Below are positions 25,533 through 35,672 of a stretch of 64,000 bases of DNA, in pieces; position 1 is the first letter of the stretch; every line of letters begins with the position of its first letter. Under the pieces are notes generated by a model. That model had not been told where the DNA came from, ran no database searches, and saw only the letters and a program-made list of their open reading frames with translations. The position numbers were made by a program, and so were the translations under genes. Source of the DNA: Xylaria sp. FL1777 (taxonomy: Eukaryota > Ascomycota > Sordariomycetes > Xylariales > Xylariaceae); NCBI GenBank assembly GCA_022578965.1, contig MU400586.1, forward strand, positions 152,166-216,165. Direction: 5' to 3'.

Positions 25533-26599
25533 CACCAGTGTAAGTGAAAATATTGGGATGGACAGTATGTGTGGTGGGTTTTGGAACAAGTTTTCGTATT
25601 GGGAGGCTCGGTGACGGGGCCACCAGGCACTACAGCATTTGTTACGTTTTAAACTCGTTTGCAGAGAAAAGGGGTGCTTTCGAGACATTGCTCGGGATTC
25701 TTCCGCACAGGTGAACTTCATGGGATAGGCGTTAGACGAAGAAGAACTTAGTGGGGCCTTCGCCACGTTCGGGCTATTTAATTAAGGCTTACATAGGTAC
25801 TCATCCATCATAGGATGTGAAATGCTTCTCTCAATAATTCTGTTATTTTACCTTGTCATCATTCATGATGCATTAGTTCATCAAGACGCTACGAAAAGCA
25901 TCCTTAGAATTACATCATATGAGTTTAAGTAGTGTAATTAAGAAGATATGCCGGTATACACATGCCTATCCAGACTAAGTAGTTATCTAGATAAATACCT
26001 ACAACTCAAGTCATCTGAGCTTTTGTTAGAGTTTTCTTAAGAGAGAATATAGCACTACAGAAGAGAACGATTGGGTTGAGCGTAGCCAAGCCCCTTCCTC
26101 CTCATAAACGTCATCTTTCTCCTACTGCGTACTAACTACCAACAATGGAAATATACCAAACTCAGAGAACATCGTTGGCGCTACCTCGCTACGCTAGGAG
26201 CATGGGGCGGATGAGTCTTACCTATTAGAGCCCACACCGGCGGCCCAGCGCCAGGGATAGCATCGCCAGGCTATGACCGGAAGAGGGCTGTCTCCAATAG
26301 GTATTCATTATCTGGAGATCGTGTGTCGTACGACAGCCTGCTTGCATTGTACGCAGTATACATTTGTTGGCACTTTTTGCCGCTTCCCGGCCACCGAAGA
26401 CGGGAATAATTGAACGATGCCTCTTTGAACGATTCAGCCGTATAGCAAGGGTACCGGAGTGGAATTCCTGGTAAGTAGTAATTTACCCTGTATGGATCCG
26501 ATGCTTGGCTCCCCTTCCTTCCTACGAAATAAAGAACGAAGGAATCACGACCATCGTCGCAATCGTTTCTACAAAGGTATATAGCATAGTGAAGAGAAT
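25533..26599. other. intergenic, nothing recognised
   Basis: 3' flank of the kinase gene and promoter of the PaxM-like monooxygenase gene. AT-rich around 25790-26060. A sharp rise in GC begins near 26600 with the coding region. No repeat or RNA gene seen. Confidence 0.6.
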
Positions 26600-28185
26600 A
26601 TGGCGGAGGAAAACTCCCCAACACGGCCCTTCAGGGTCATCATTGTAGGCGCCGGCCTGCTGGGCCTGACAGCGGCGCACATGTTCGCCAAGACGGACAT
26701 AGACTTCGTGGTGTTGGAGCAGCACGACAACTTGATGCCGGAGATCGGGTCGCTGCTCTCGCTGCTGCCGCACACCTTCCGCCTGCTCGACCAGCTAGGT
26801 ATCATGGACGCCGTCTTGCCCATCGCGGAGCGCGTCGACCTCGGCGTCTTGATGTCTGCTTACGACGGCTCCATCTGGAATGAGGAGCGCTTTAGCCAGA
26901 TTTTAGAGACGAAGTGAGTTCCCCCCCTACCCCTCATCCTCCTCCAAGCCGAGTTGAAAACAAGAATGCTGATGCGCCGAGGACCAAAAGCCACGGACAC
27001 GGCGTGCGCATCGTGCACCGCCCACACTACGTGCAGGCGCTCTTCAAGAGCCTCCCCAAATCAGCCCAGCCGCGCGTGCACGTGCGGAAGCGCGTCGTGC
27101 GCATAGAGGTCACCGCGGACGGGGTGGCCGTGCACTGTGCGGACGGCACCGTCGAGCACGGGAGCATGGTGATCGGCGCGGACGGGGTGCATAGCCGCAC
27201 ACGGCAAGCGATGCAGACGCTCGCGGCCGGGTCCCTACTGCCGGCGGACGCGCCGCAGACGCAGCCGAGCCCCTACACGACGACGTACCGCCTGCTCTTC
27301 GGCAACCTGCCGCTGCTGCCGGGGCTGTCGCCCAACACGAACCACGAGGGCGCGGCGGACGGCGTGTCGACGCAGCTGCTGACGGGCACGCAGCGCGCCT
27401 GGTTCGCCGTCTACGAGAAAATCGCCGTGCCCACCTCGGAGCGCCTGCGCTGGTCCGAGGCCGACAAGCTGGCCTTGCTGGAGAAATGGGGCCATCTGCA
27501 CGTCGCCCCGGGGTATACCCTCGAGGACGTGAACCTTGTGCGCAACGGTCCCGTGGGCCTGATTAATCTCGAGGAAGGGCTCGTGGACACGTGGTGGTGG
27601 AAGCGCATCGTGCTCGTGGGCGACGCCGTGCGCAAGCTCGAGCCGCACGCCGGACTGGGCTACAACACCGGCGTGTCGGACCTCGTGGACCTCGTCAACA
27701 GGCTGAGACATCTGACGCGGGGGAGGACGGATTCCTCGTCATCGTCAGCGCCGGGAGTGGTGGTGACCACGGAGGACCTCGAAGCGGTATTCCGCGCGTA
27801 TCAGAAGAAGCGCATGGAGGACACGCCGGCCATCATCTCCATGTCGGAGAAGAGGGCGCGCATGTGCGCGTGGCTGTCGACCTCGGACTGGATCATGGCG
27901 CGGTTCCTCGTCCCGTGGCTCCCGCTCGCCGAGTACAGCGTCAATCACATCCTCGGCCCCATCATCTGTCGCGCCCCGGTGCTCGACTGGCTCCCTGAGA
28001 AACAGCTGCCTGCGAGGGCCATGCCGTATGTGCATCACCCGCGGCTGGAGACGAAAGAGAAGGTTAGTTATAGTAACGGTACTACTCTGTCTGCGACGTC
28101 TGTGTCTAGGTTGCCTCTTTTGACTGGGACGCTTGTGCTCGCGGCGCTGGCGACGGTTGGGTTTCGGCTTTACAGGAGGATATGA
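26600..28185 (+). CDS. FAD-dependent monooxygenase, PaxM-like, C-terminally membrane-anchored, 502 aa
   Basis: Group A flavin monooxygenase (PHBH fold) close in motif layout to PaxM-type epoxidases of indole-diterpene and meroterpenoid pathways. Two exons, 26600-26913 and 26991-28185; donor GTGAGT, acceptor AAAG (an alternative CCGAG acceptor nine bases earlier would also keep frame and add three residues). FAD-binding GAGLLG at 17-22, glutamate VVLEQ ending the second strand, the middle GADGVHS motif, and the GD motif region VGDAVRKLEPHAGLGYNTG. The final 25 residues are a hydrophobic span followed by RLYRRI, a tail-anchor expected to face the ER. Third codon positions are strongly G/C, unlike most neighbours. 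It is tail-to-tail with the DUF8021 gene. Substrate unknown; epoxidation or hydroxylation of a terpenoid is inferred from the family. Confidence 0.9.
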
Positions 28186-28512
28186 GAGGGTAGGGCATGA
28201 ATGAGATGAGGTGAAAGGGACGGGTGATGAAGTTTATAATAATGACGTTTGGGCTTTGGACTGTACAGATTGGGAGGGCTTACTGTGTGCATCGAGACAC
28301 TCTGTACACACAAGATTTAGACATAGACTCGGGCACGGCGGAACCGTAACGTTTCACAGTATCGTCATCATGTTCCATATTTACTTCGATTTAAATACAA
28401 AATGAGTTGGACATCCTATAGCTCTCGAGCCCAGACAAAGCGCTCAAATCGAAGATCAAGTGGTCCGATTTTCTTTTCCTGACCGAAATGGCTTTTTTTT
28501 TTTTTCTCCCCT
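28186..28512. other. short region between convergent 3' ends
   Basis: 327 bp shared by the 3' ends of the monooxygenase and DUF8021 genes. Contains a T13 run at 28493-28505. Nothing else seen. Confidence 0.7.
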
Positions 28513-29419
28513 TCACCCACCCATCACGGTAATCGTGTGGACGTAACGGATCTTACCCTTCTCGACCCGGAACTCGTGGCTGTCGGGAACCGTGGCGAAG
28601 TCAATGAACACATCGACAGCTCCGAGCGTCTCATCGATTACGTAGCGACGATTCTTCAGAACCACGCCTAGAACCCCCCCAATCAGCACTAAGAGAGGAA
28701 AAGGGGGGAGGCAAGGGGAAAAAGAAAAATGAAAAAGAAAAAGGTAGATTTCCCTCAGCCAGGAGAAGAGGAAAGATGGATGGTAGATGTCACTCACCAT
28801 TAGGGATCCCGACGTCGCATCTGTCACTAGGAGAGCCGTTGCCGGTATATGCGCCGCCCTCGAGGCGGGCACAAGGCGAGCCCCAGGGGACGGTGACGGA
28901 CTTGTCGTTGAAGATGTCGGCGTAGGCGTCGGCGGCGGCCTGGATGGTGGCGCGGGAGTCGCGCTGGTCCTCGGGGATGACGGTCCACTGCTCGCGCGAG
29001 GCCCAGTAGAGGGTGCCGGTGGCGTTGAAGAGCCAGTCGCCCTGGTCGGTGACGAGCGAGCTGAGGTTGGTGAGGAGGCCCTCGGGCGTGAAGTGCATCT
29101 GCGTGCCGATGACGTACGGGTGCGCGCCCTTGGCCGACACCATCTCCGTGTACGTCGTGCACTGCACCGTGTCGTGCAGGCTGCGGTTGAAGTCCAGCGC
29201 CACCGCCTTCGACAGGATCCCCTTGGTCACGTCCGCCGTCTTGAACTGCTCCAGGTACTTGACCTCGGCGAGCGCCCCCAGCTCGTCCGGCTTGCCCGCC
29301 GTCTGGGCCGCGAGCAGCTTCTCCGTCGCGGCTACGAGTGTCTCGCGGGCGCACTGGGCTGCCCCGGTGGCCGAGAACAGGCTCACGGCGAGCGCGGTGA
29401 GAGAGAGGAGACCCTGCAT
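28513..29419 (-). CDS. secreted DUF8021-domain protein, 258 aa
   Basis: Two exons, 29419-28798 and 28667-28513, intron 130 nt (GTGAGT donor, TTCTAG acceptor) containing a purine-rich tract. Signal peptide at residues 1-20 (MQGLLSLTALAVSLFSATGA). The mature protein follows the DUF8021 pattern: N-terminal helical CARETLVAA segment, the motif DFNRSLHDTVQCTTYTE, PYVIGTQ, DWLFNA, IPEDQRDSR, the VPWGSPCARLEGG core, then RRYVIDETLGAVDVF and the end DSHEFRVEKGKIRYVHTITVM. Proteins of this family are secreted and of unknown function; a cone-shaped NTF2-like fold is only my suggestion. GC-rich codons match the neighbouring monooxygenase gene, and the pair may belong together. Confidence 0.9.
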
Positions 29420-30857
29420 GTTGATGTCGAAGCTGGTTCACCCTTACTTATCTAGTCAACGTGGAATCTGAGATACACTGGCAGCGCGAAGAAAGCCAGA
29501 GTCTTCAGCGATCGATCCATGTTCATCCGTCTGGGGCCAGGTTCTTTAATAACATGCTTCCGGAGCTTTGGAGTCGACCATTGTGTCGTACCGAGGAGAA
29601 TAGCCATATGAATGTCGAGGGGGTTAAACGGCACTTCGCGCGGTTCTTCAGATTGGGTCGAATCGCTGGTTGTGCTTATTTGTGGCTATTATCGAGATAC
29701 ATGGGGTAAAATGAGGAGAAATAGACCATCTACGTGATGGCATCATTATCATTATTTTAACCTACTCTTGATTCCTCGGTCTATTTAGCACTGTCAGTTG
29801 GAATGTTGTGAGAGGACGTTTTCCCTATAAGCTCTTTAGGCTAGGTAGGTAGTTCTAGTTAAGATCATCACCATGGCTGCCTAGCTAGCGTGAACAATAG
29901 CGGTGTTAATAGTGCGGTATCTGCTGACCAAAACCTTGATCTAACAAGTGCATTGCACTTATACCCAGTATAGGCCTTAGCGGAGCAACATACCTATGTA
30001 AGTAAAGGTCATATCATCGCACGGTGTTCGAAAGAAGTGTTTCTGATTTGGTAATACCTAGCTTTTGCTTTTTATAGAGTACAGACAGGTCCGCTTTTAT
30101 GTGTAGCTGATAGTGTAGTGTACGCATAAGTAGAGGAAGATGTTACTAGTGTAGCCGTCTCAGATCCCTCCAGATCCAGACTCTCGTTTGATCCAATCGG
30201 CCTTCGGTTCCGACATTCCCTAGTGTGGCCTACGTGAACGTAGTGTAATAGGAGGAGACGGCTCACCTCTCATGGTAAGATTTTCTCCTCTTACATAGTA
30301 TGTATCGTATCCGGTATCCCTAAGCATCAGCAGAAGCACAAGTAAGGGGCCTGCAAGTCGATGAGCGAAGATCCGTGCGACAGCCACCATTGATGAACAA
30401 AGGATTTTCGATATACGCAGTAAGTAGCAGGCCTGGCGTGCGAGACAAGGCGTACTGGGTACAGCCACGTGCGATAGACCCCAGACAAGCAGTAAAGGAT
30501 GAGCTCGCCATGCCTAGCCATGCCATGCTAGCTCCACCGGCGCTGTATTCCACGAGATTGCGGTGATGCAGTGCCGGGGTAGTGACCGGGGTCCCCTACA
30601 CTGTCTGGCGAACATGGCGGCCGAATCCGTTGGTGGCTTTGTTAAGTAAAGGCAAGGGGGATTCCTCCAATCCACCAACCTTGGATTTCTTCACCAGTGC
30701 AGTGTTTACTGTATCACGCATCGTGAGAGTCGCACATGATCGATCGCTGGCGCGCCTGTGGCCGCCGTCCGTTCTTTTTGTCGAGCTTAGAATCGCGTAA
30801 CAAGAAAAGCATGGCCGTCCGGCAATGAGCTCACCCCCAGACCAGATATAGCTAGTC
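29420..30857. other. intergenic, nothing recognised
   Basis: Divergent promoter region between the DUF8021 gene and the single-pass membrane protein gene. Several overlapping short frames at 30220-30800, none with coding character. TAGGTAGGTA at about 29842. Confidence 0.55.
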
Positions 30858-31823
30858 ATGGCGACGGAGCAGCAGCCGCCCGCTGCCACGGTGCGAGCTC
30901 CCCCGAGGGAAATACAGCAATTATCGCCAACCCTCGGGGAGCCAGCGGGAGCCGGGCCATCGCAACCCGTCGAGTTTCGCGGCTTTGATTTCTTTGCCCA
31001 GCGCGACTTTAACGAATACAAAGATGCATCGCGAGCTTACTTTGCTGGGAAAACCGGCAACCCCTCGTCTTGGCTCGGAGACGCAACTCCACCGGCATCT
31101 GCTCACCCTTCTCTCGAGGAGCCACGGCCCGAGGAGTTTTCCCAAGCGTCGAATGAAAGGGAGCAGAATGATAAAAAGACGATATTGGGGCTTCAGCGCC
31201 CGTGGTTTTGGACGCTGTTGGCCATCATTGCAGTCGTCATAATCGTGGCAGTAGGTGTAGGTGTCGGCATAGGAGTTCCCCGAGAAGCCAATAGTTCGAA
31301 GAGTGCAAGTGCTGTTGGTGCCGCGTATGTCGCTATCTTCCAATTGATGTCGATGTGCGTCTACTTACTTACATACAGTTCTGATGCTACGAGCACAACA
31401 AAGACAAGCTCGGATACAACAGAAACAGGCGGGATGACGGCGGCAACTGCATCTTCTTCCCCTACCCCAACTCGCACACCGACGGAATCTACACAAGTGA
31501 CAATGGCTACCCCAAAGGCTACGACAAGCTGTCCGGAGATCAACGGTACTGTATACGAAGTGCCGGGTTCGACCAAGAAGTTCGTACAACTCTGCGGAGT
31601 TGATTATGGGAAGGGGGATGGGGCCGTTGACATCCGGAATGTCTATACAGATACTGCAGAGGATTGCATCGACAATTGCGCCGGGACGACAGGCTGTACG
31701 GGTTGTGGATGGGGTTTCATCGAAGGCGACAAGGGCCCTCCGTATCGTTGTTGGTTGAAGAACAACCTGGACGGCCGACCTCACAGTGCCAACATGAGTT
31801 GGTATTTTTCTGTTCTTCTCTAG
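30858..31823 (+). CDS. single-pass membrane protein with Ser/Thr-rich stalk and Cys-rich PAN/apple-like ectodomain, 303 aa
   Basis: Best model is two exons, 30858-31324 and 31379-31823: the 54-nt insert has a GTATGT donor and an ACATACAG acceptor and is probably an intron, although it has no stop and keeps frame, so an uninterrupted 321-aa reading also exists. Layout: cytosolic Pro-rich N-terminus (about 1-115) with an FDFFAQRDFNEYKDASRAYF block, one transmembrane helix (WFWTLLAIIAVVIIVAVGVG), a Ser/Thr-rich probably O-glycosylated stalk with TPTRTPTES, then six or more cysteines in CPEI...CGVDYG...CIDNC...CTGCGWG...CWLK, the look of a PAN/apple- or WSC-like carbohydrate- or protein-binding domain. 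Likely a cell-surface sensor or adhesin; function inferred from layout only. Confidence 0.8.
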   Translation: MATEQQPPAATVRAPPREIQQLSPTLGEPAGAGPSQPVEFRGFDFFAQRDFNEYKDASRAYFAGKTGNPSSWLGDATPPASAHPSLEEPRPEEFSQASNEREQNDKKTILGLQRPWFWTLLAIIAVVIIVAVGVGVGIGVPREANSSKSASAVGAAYVAIFQLMSMCVYLLTYSSDATSTTKTSSDTTETGGMTAATASSSPTPTRTPTESTQVTMATPKATTSCPEINGTVYEVPGSTKKFVQLCGVDYGKGDGAVDIRNVYTDTAEDCIDNCAGTTGCTGCGWGFIEGDKGPPYRCWLKNNLDGRPHSANMSWYFSVLL

Positions 31824-32607
31824 TTGGTGGACTTGTGATGGCATATACGAAGATTGACGAATACCTTGGAAGATGTCCAGGACCACTGATACCTTTTCAC
31901 ATAATTTTAATACTCTCCTCCATTTTGATACCCTTTCCATTTGACCTTATATCCTAACTTACCACAACCTCGCTTTCTTTCAACCACCTGCCTACTACTT
32001 CGAATACTCCCAAGTACGAATCTCGTTCAGTTGTAACTGAACACACCTTTTTTAACCTCGAAGCCCTTCCACTCGGCTCTAAAACCCAGTCCCTCAGCTC
32101 AGCGTAACTTCCCGCCAGCTATATCCGTACATCCGAAAATAATAGAGTCTTCTCAATCAACTACACGCAACATTATCCAACCTGCATTTGGTGTTGCCAA
32201 TCTGGTCACCCACAGACACCTACATCCCAAATCTATCATTCTATTGTATCCTAGCTCTCTAAGATCTCTTCTATTGCCATATTTTTCAGCTACCTAGGTA
32301 CCAACATCGTATATAATTTGACGCTTCTCCCACATTCCTTGTGCTCCTTCCCACACAGCACGGCGATAAACACTACCGGCACAAGAAACCCTTCAGCCTT
32401 CTTGCACACCCAAGCTTCTACAAGTCTTCATTACAACCCCCTCAATCTCTATCCCATTAGCAATAATACTTTGGATGGTAGATCACGAGATTCGTCCCAA
32501 GGCGACAGTGATATCAGCAACTTGACCCCTAACCCCGCATCCTAAGCCAGGCTTCCCATCTCACTGAAAACAAACCTCAAGATTTCATAGGAGATCTAGG
32601 TTTTATT
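31824..32607. other. pyrimidine-rich leader/intergenic
   Basis: From about 31900 to 32560 the + strand is unusually poor in G and rich in C/T/A (many CCT, ACC and CTTC words), typical of promoter plus 5' leader of fungal genes. A TACCTAGGTACC palindrome-like word lies at about 32292-32303. No coding frame supported. Confidence 0.55.
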
Positions 32608-33639
32608 ATGGATTCAGAGAGCAAAATCGAATACGAAGCCCTTTGGTCATTTCGCAGCAACAAGTCTACGAATAAACGCAAGATTGATACCCCAGAAAGC
32701 AGCCATGACCAGCCAAACCGGACTGATAGGGAGGATACCGGCCAAGGCACTGGAGAGATAATCAATATTTCCGGACAAGATGGCGACAATAATCATCCCC
32801 AGAAGGGCTCTTTTTTGAGTCTTCAGCTAAGCTCGGACCGTAACCAGGTGTATTCGCTAACCCAACAAGTCGAATTGTCCCAATCACAAGAACAGGATTT
32901 AGAGCGCAAGAGAGATAACCTTACTAAGACACTATCTACGATGCGGAAACGTCGGAAAACAATAGATATACAGCTGAAAGCGTGCCAGCAAATAATGCGA
33001 ACTGAGAGAAATGCTGCTGGCATCTCTGAGGAGCTATGGCGCGAGTATGAGGCTTTCTGCGAGACCTTGCAGCCGAATGGTTCCAAGGAGCGGCACTCAT
33101 TCGCGTGGAACGAAAGCTACAATGACTCGTATATCAAGTACGACCCCAACTTTACAACCTTGGATTCAACTACAAAACAGGAACCCGCAAACTGGCGATG
33201 TGATTGTGTAACCTTTTACACAAAAGGAGGTACTCCAATAAGATACGAAGTGGACTACTACCGTCTGACTAAGGTGGAAGGCACGACTTGGGAAGGGGGA
33301 TTCGTAAGTATTCTCTCGAGGACAACATAACCAAAATACCTCGCGCTAACATACTTTCATTAGCCACGGCTCTATCGTCTTGCTATAGACGCCGCAAAGC
33401 AAGGTTCGGTCGCCGCTCTCGAGATGCTCGTCGCATTACCAGACAAAGGCGCTTTGTCTCTGTTCGGTTGGGTTTTTGAGTTCGGATTTAAGGAATCACG
33501 GAGTTCTCATCCCGACCTATCGCAACGATGGGGTTTCCGGGCTTCCTATCATCGCCTTTTCCCAGGAACAAAAGAAGCCAAGCGAGCTCGAATCACTAAA
33601 AGCTATGGCCTCCCAATCAAGGATGAAAACGAGTCCTAA
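32608..33639 (+). CDS. uncharacterised coiled-coil protein, 323 aa
   Basis: Not recognised. Two exons, 32608-33303 and 33364-33639, intron 60 nt with consensus GTAAGT donor and CATTAG acceptor, phase 0. Residues about 1-70 are polar and charged with a basic SNKSTNKRK patch; about 85-140 predict a coiled coil rich in Q, E, K and R (LTQQVELSQSQEQDLERKRDNL); the rest is a compact domain with RCDCVTFY, GGTPIRYEVDYYRL, TWEGGF, then LGWVFEFGF-like and WGFRASYHRLFPGT segments. The final part is basic (KEAKRARITKSYG). The mix suggests a nuclear or cytosolic protein; no catalytic motif is visible. No signal peptide or membrane span. Confidence 0.72.
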
Positions 33640-34571
33640 AGCGGGTGATCGACAATTATCAAGGATTAGCTGAGACACGGCAAAAGCCTAGGTTTGCGCT
33701 GCGATAGCTGGGGTTGTTTTACGAGCAAAAGCAAATATTCTCGACTTATCTTTCATCTGATGCAAAGCCGAGATTCTGGGAACATATCGGTTTACATTTC
33801 GAACTTAGAATTAGTGCGATGATTTATCGGGCGCTTCACATCTTCAGATCATTATGGGTGGAGGTATCAGTCGGGTTTTACCTATCAGGTTTATGAGAGC
33901 ATTGAAAAGGAATTTGCGTTGATCTTGACCAAAAATAATTAGGGTGAGCTCAACATCGCTGGGTGCCTCAAGCACTTAAATGATAGGGAGATACACTGAA
34001 CATGGGAATGGCTTGGGAACAGGCACTAACTAGACTAGACGACATGAGCAGGTTGCCAACGACGTCTCCTCTATCATTACCTCTTCAGTTTCTCGCAGAT
34101 ATTAATGAAATTTATGGTCTGCTCTTTCTCGGTGCACATCGTCTATTAAACCATCATGAGCAGTAAGAGTGATTGGCCTAACCCGAACCCGGCTGTCTAA
34201 TGCGCCTTCTCCGGGTATATGATTACGTCGTAAATGAAGAACTGTGATACCTAAACATATACTAAGTTAGGGTCTCCTTTCTGGCCCTCCTTTCTTCATT
34301 GTACTATTAGACTCAAAGAAGTTGTACTACTTATAGGGCAAACAATTTCGAGTTTGTACCCTTTCTTGGCGAATGGTCTATCCCTTAACAAAGGTATTGT
34401 GATATCTTATGAGCATAACAAACAATAGGCTTCCCTTTAAACTCTCGTACGTAAATACAGGCATACTTCCCAGGATATTATTATCTTACCAAATTCCAAC
34501 AAACTACCACAATCTCCTCAATTAAGAACATATTTCAACCTGTCGATGCTACCTACATACACCCCGAGAAA
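33640..34571. other. intergenic, nothing recognised
   Basis: AT-leaning sequence between the coiled-coil orphan and the first AA9 gene. A frame at 33714-33896 is short and unsupported. The last 100 bases look like a leader for the AA9 gene. Confidence 0.6.
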
Positions 34572-35672
34572 ATGAAGTTCTTCCCAACCCTAGGCTTAGC
34601 CGCCTCATTAGTAGGCTCTGTACATGCGCATGGTGTCTTCTCCACACTCTTCATCAACGGTGCAAGCCAGGGAGACGGGAAATGCCTCCGTACCTCGTTC
34701 ACGGTAGACAAGATCACAAGCCCGATCACAGATCTCGGCAGCCCGGAGATGGCATGTGGGATTGTCGGGCAAACCCCTGCCCCGGACACCTGTAGCGTCA
34801 AGGCCGGCGCAAAGCTCTCCTTCGAGTTCCGACTGTGGGCAAGCGGTTCACCACCAGGTACCATTGACGGCAGTCACCTTGGTCCAATGGCCATCTACGC
34901 GAAGCAGGTCCATGATGCATCACAAGACCCCACAGGTCCTGGATGGTTCAAGCTGTGGGATTACGGCTACGATGAGACATCTCAAACATGGGCTACCCAG
35001 AAGCTCATCGCTAACGATGGGATTGTCTCCGTGCAGATCCCTAGCGCAATGCCGACGGGCCAGTATCTAATCCGCCCCGAAATCATCGCTCTTCATAACC
35101 TCGCTACTGGCCCTGCACAATTCTACACTGGATGTGCCCAAATATCGATCGAGGGTACTTCCTCGAAACCCCTTGATATTCCTGCTGATCAGCTGGTGAG
35201 CATTCCAGGGTATATCAAGGCCAGCGACCCAGCTGTCAACTTCAATTCAAATCCCGGTGCCGTCAAGAACTTCCCCTACATCCTCGGCGGCCCCAAAGTC
35301 TATGAATTTCCAGGGACGAAAGAAAGCACCGATGTCGTCTTTGGTCCTCTTGATGGCGCCGTCCCAGTTGATAGTGTTCCAACTCCCACTTCCTCGACAG
35401 CTACTTCTACTACTACCTCAACTCCAGAGGCTAGTAGTTCACCCTCATACGATGGTATCAACAAAGGTCTATTAAAACCTTCTCGTAACGGGATGTGCGG
35501 CCTCTCGATTGGATTCACTTGCATCGGCTCTGTCTATGGGGATTGCTGTTCGCCGAAAGGCTGGTGTGGTTCCTCGCCTGCCTACTGCGGCATTGGGTGC
35601 CAGACGCTATTCGGGACTTGCCTGCACCATCCGGGGTTTCCAGGCACTTATAAACGCTTGCTACAGTCCTAA
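34572..35672 (+). CDS. AA9 lytic polysaccharide monooxygenase with C-terminal CBM18 chitin-binding module, 366 aa
   Basis: Secreted copper enzyme expected to cleave beta-1,4-glucans oxidatively. Single exon. Signal peptide 1-19 ends so that His20 (VHA/HGVF) becomes the N-terminal copper ligand; the second copper His is H102 (SHLGPMA), H175 (ALHNL) is the second-sphere residue and Tyr185 (QFYTGC) the axial tyrosine, so the active site is complete. The catalytic domain runs to about 250, followed by a Ser/Thr linker (about 268-292) and a CBM18 hevein-like domain at about 306-350 with eight cysteines (309, 317, 325, 326, 332, 339, 343, 350) and GWCGSSPAYCG. AA9 enzymes more often carry CBM1 or no module, so a chitin-binding module is unusual and hints at chitin-containing walls or mixed polymers as target. 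A second AA9 gene lies 1.8 kb downstream. Confidence 0.94.
   Translation: MKFFPTLGLAASLVGSVHAHGVFSTLFINGASQGDGKCLRTSFTVDKITSPITDLGSPEMACGIVGQTPAPDTCSVKAGAKLSFEFRLWASGSPPGTIDGSHLGPMAIYAKQVHDASQDPTGPGWFKLWDYGYDETSQTWATQKLIANDGIVSVQIPSAMPTGQYLIRPEIIALHNLATGPAQFYTGCAQISIEGTSSKPLDIPADQLVSIPGYIKASDPAVNFNSNPGAVKNFPYILGGPKVYEFPGTKESTDVVFGPLDGAVPVDSVPTPTSSTATSTTTSTPEASSSPSYDGINKGLLKPSRNGMCGLSIGFTCIGSVYGDCCSPKGWCGSSPAYCGIGCQTLFGTCLHHPGFPGTYKRLLQS

Noticed and set aside
26914..26990. Continuous reading of the PaxM-like gene without an intron, or use of the CCGAG acceptor
   Set aside because: Reading through meets a stop right after the donor; the CCGAG site would add three residues in a conserved spot and GAG is a poor acceptor context, so the AAAG acceptor was kept.
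27235..27711. 158-codon minus-strand frame across the PaxM-like gene
   Set aside because: Arises from the high GC of the sense gene; His/Arg/Val-rich, no motifs, and fully overlaps a well-supported gene.
28787..29455. 222-codon + strand frame opposite the DUF8021 gene
   Set aside because: Antisense shadow of a GC-rich gene, biased Gly/Val/Arg composition, no ATG start context.
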